Shown one piece after another: positions 61,205-64,000 of a DNA stretch of 64,000 nucleotides. This DNA comes from Macrotrachela quadricornifera (taxonomy: Eukaryota > Rotifera > Eurotatoria > Philodinida > Philodinidae). Position 1 is the first letter of the stretch; every line of letters begins with the position of its first letter. The notes beneath the pieces were generated by a model. It saw nothing but the letters and a program-made list of their open reading frames with translations. It searched no databases and had not been told where the DNA came from. Position numbers and translations under genes: made by a program. The DNA lies in NCBI GenBank assembly GCA_022393335.1, contig JAJEKB010000591.1, forward strand, positions 79,135 to 143,134, written 5' to 3'.

Positions 61205-62304
61205 AAAAAAAAATAATGCATACGGTTAAAGTAGGTACAATTAATACATATTTGCTAACATATATGGTACTGAATATAAATATAGAAAATATTCACTGAT
61301 ATATAATAAACGAACGATGTTTGATTATCTAAATTTAGAAGACAAGAAAAATGTCAAGACGAATTTTATTGGTACTCAAACATGATTATATGATTTATTT
61401 GCTGTGTTTCACAAATATCAGATATATTCTGTTCCATTAAGGGAAAAGAAAATACGTCTTATCATCTTTCTTTTTTGGTTTCTATGCTATCTAGTTGCTG
61501 GAAGAAAAAAAAAACATTCCATCATTTTGTACTTGAGGTAATGTGATAGAATCGATAAAAAAGATTACTAAGCTACTGGTGTTCTTTTTCATCGTCAATA
61601 TGTAAAAATCTAGTTTTGTATCTAATATGTCAATTGACTAGTAAGAAAAATCTAATCGATAATAATTTTTTGTTTTATGAACATAGACAGCTGTCAAACA
61701 AATTTTTTTCCAACAGATATAAATGTGTGATGAGGAAATAGTATATGTGTAGAAGAGACATGCAATGTGGTTATCAAATTACGTTAGATTGATTCATCCC
61801 TAGATATAAAATCATGAATTTATCTATGTATTTCTATACTGACTTTGAGATCAACAAGAATTTTAGATAGAATGTTGTTTATTCTATTGCAAATCCGCTA
61901 TATTAACATAAGACTAAATTAATGATACAATTATAATTTTCTGATCATTATTACATGTACATTATGAAAAATTATAGATATATTTGGTATTAAATACTTT
62001 TAAACTCATGGAAGGCTCTCTAAGATTATGTACTACTAAGTTATTTCATTTACATTGTATAATTTTTTTCCTATTACATGCTTACGTAGGGTTATATATA
62101 TCCAATCACTATAACAAATGAGTAATCTTATTCCTGTATCTTACACAGAGACAGAATTGATATAATAAGCTTCTCATTATTTTATTGACATCTCTATTCA
62201 ATATTATTTGTTGAGAATTATTTTCTTTTTGAAATTTTCCTCTGGCTAATCTTTATAAGAAGTTATACAGTGTATGTTATTCATAACTAATTTATATTAA
62301 TTAT
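61205..62304. other. Intergenic
   Basis: AT-rich with no supported gene or clear repeat. Confidence 0.3.
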
Positions 62305-62880
62305 ATGATGAAAAGTGAAGATCTTCGAAAACTAATTTTTTATAGATGTGAAAATGACGGTGATCTCATCAAGTTCTATCAATATTTGAAAGGCTTTTTT
62401 GGAGTCAATATCAATGAAGTATGATATAAGATGATCCGTAACACCGATTTTATCGATCTGTCACCAACATTGGAAAGATTACATCTTTCTAAGACTAGTC
62501 AAATGAAATCAAATGCGCATCAAATATTGAAGGATGATCTATAATTTCATGATTGTAAGGAGATAATTGATCTAACATATACTGATAAACACAAAAATAA
62601 AGGAAGAAAATTCATAAACTGAGTAGGTCATTTTTTCTACGAAGAAGATACGATTTGCATTTTACTTTTAAGTGAAAAAATATTCCATGTCGATGATCTG
62701 TACAATTTTTAAAACGAATGGATTTGGATCATTGGTCATGTTGAAACAAATATAAGAGGTGACTTGAAACTGAAGCAAATACCACCTCCAATCATTTTTG
62801 TTTACATAAATAAAGATCGTAGGCTATCACATAGTCCAGATTTAAACTCACTAGACTATTCTATTTGAAAAGGATTTACA
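62305..62880 (+). pseudogene. Broken mariner-like transposase
   Basis: Translated fragments on + recall mariner transposase. The start (62308 onward, EDLRKLIFYRCENDGDLIKF) looks like the N-terminal helix-turn-helix. A middle piece near 62670 reads SEKIFHVDDL, like the first catalytic Asp region. A late piece near 62830-62865 reads SHSPDLNSLDYSI, like the SPDLNPLDY motif at the last catalytic Asp. Several in-frame stops and gaps interrupt it (first at about 62420, others at 62620-62880). It is an old dead copy. Terminal repeats were not found. Confidence 0.7.
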
Positions 62881-64000
62881 CAATCTATCAGCTAGTTTTT
62901 TAATATATATGTTTTTCTTAGTATCCATACTTTCATAATATTTACCAAAGTCTATAAAGATCATTACAATAATAAGACGAAACTATCTATATACAAACGT
63001 CTTGATTGTTAAACGAAAATATTCTAACGAAAACTATTGACATCACGACCAAGTAGCGATTCGAATAGATCACTCTTAAAAGATTTTATTTGCTTCAAAG
63101 AATATGTAGCTATAAAAAAATATAGAGTAAGCAATATCTTATGAATATGATGCTGTATTATTTGTATTCCTATTTACTTTAATATACTTTTTTTGTATGT
63201 GAATCTATTGCAAGAACTTTACAAATTGTTAATCTATTTTAAATGCCTTTAAATAATAAAATATGATATTTTTTTCTTAAATTGATTTCATACACTATCG
63301 AGAGAAAGTACATTGTTTTTTTTCTATTTATTGATAATTAATTCAACATGGATTATCTGATCTCAATAAAAGATTTCTCAAATCCTTTTGATTGTATTTC
63401 ACCTTTTGTAAATATCAGTGGCTTCCTCTGGATAATATTATCTCTTATATTATCATCGTTGACATTTATAAGCTTATATCACAATAACTTTACTACGATT
63501 AAATCTTCTTTAAAATACCTCTGATTTATTTTGTCCTTGTCTTTGTAAGCGTGTATCAATAAAAATAATATAAAAAACAACACGAAAAGAACTTACAATG
63601 TTGGCTGTATTATTCATTCTCTGTCAGACATTATGGACACTGATGATTGTTGCTATGACCGAACAAAGGTAGAGTATGTTACTAGAAGATAATGAAGGAA
63701 AGAAAATGTGAAATATTCATTACTTTTTCTTTAATACAAATTTTTATCAAATCTAATTCTGACATTTTATTCTGACGAAAAATTTTTTGACGAATAGTGC
63801 AAGTACAAACTTTGTTTTAGGATAATAAAATTTATTTAAATCATCACTTCTTCTCGTTTCTGTTCAGATCAAAGTTAAATAATGAATTTTACATACTATT
63901 TATAAACAATATCGAAAATTATAGAATAGCTTCTTATGTTTTATTAACGGTAACACGAATGTTGCTCCCCAGACAATTGCTCTTCTATGACAATTGCTCT
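62881..64000. other. Intergenic to window end
   Basis: AT-rich, no supported gene. A gene might continue past the right edge, but I see no exon signal. Confidence 0.3.

Noticed and set aside
1..64000. tRNA, rRNA and CRISPR search by eye
   Set aside because: No cloverleaf with a proper T-arm, no rRNA core and no regularly spaced repeats were found.

Overview
The window looks like nuclear DNA of a bdelloid rotifer (Rotaria/Adineta type). This is an inference from several signs together: strongly AT-rich DNA, genes cut by very short GT-AG introns (mostly 45-75 nt), clear animal genes (taxilin, CCS, LIN7, EXOC4/Sec8, an MNX homeobox, a p24/TMED cargo receptor, SHPK, monoamine oxidase), tandem families of divergent rhodopsin-like receptors of the kind that is expanded in bdelloids, and a few genes of microbial flavour (a beta-class carbonic anhydrase, a secreted TIM-barrel hydrolase-like protein). 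All exon models were built by hand from splice signals and checked for reading-frame closure.

Layout. 0.2-11.6 kb is a compact gene block: taxilin (-), an unknown membrane protein (+) that overlaps CCS (-) tail to tail, LIN7 (-) and EXOC4 (-). 11.6-20.1 kb is gene-poor, with one complete receptor gene (-) and a second receptor (-) cut by a 10-N assembly gap at 20092-20101. 20.1-28.5 kb holds a secreted hydrolase-like gene (+), a large disordered unknown protein (-), TMED (+) and MNX (-). 28.5-49.7 kb is a sparse accessory region with four receptor genes on + (32.4, 34.7, 37.5 and 48.6 kb). Between the third and fourth lies a type II membrane protein gene (-) whose Ser/Thr-rich stalk is built from an array of small phase-1 exons that have visibly been tandem-duplicated. 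51.9-58.1 kb is a tight same-strand cluster: sedoheptulokinase, monoamine oxidase, mitochondrial ribosomal protein uL1m and beta-carbonic anhydrase. 58.1-64 kb is repeat-rich and gene-poor, with a ~980 bp foldback element and a broken mariner-like transposase.

How the genes relate. The conserved genes are unrelated housekeeping or neuronal functions: secretion and polarity (EXOC4, taxilin, LIN7, TMED), copper loading of SOD1 (CCS), sugar phosphate and amine metabolism. Many have a splice-acceptor-like (T/C)nAG just before the start codon. With the 64-bp spacing of SHPK and MAO, this suggests spliced-leader trans-splicing and a possible operon. The points most worth a second look are the duplicated stalk exons (three introns of exactly 55 nt), a CCS that has lost its N-terminal copper motif and all SOD-like metal ligands, the SHPK-MAO-MRPL1 cluster, and the foldback and inverted-repeat elements. 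No tRNA, rRNA or CRISPR was seen.
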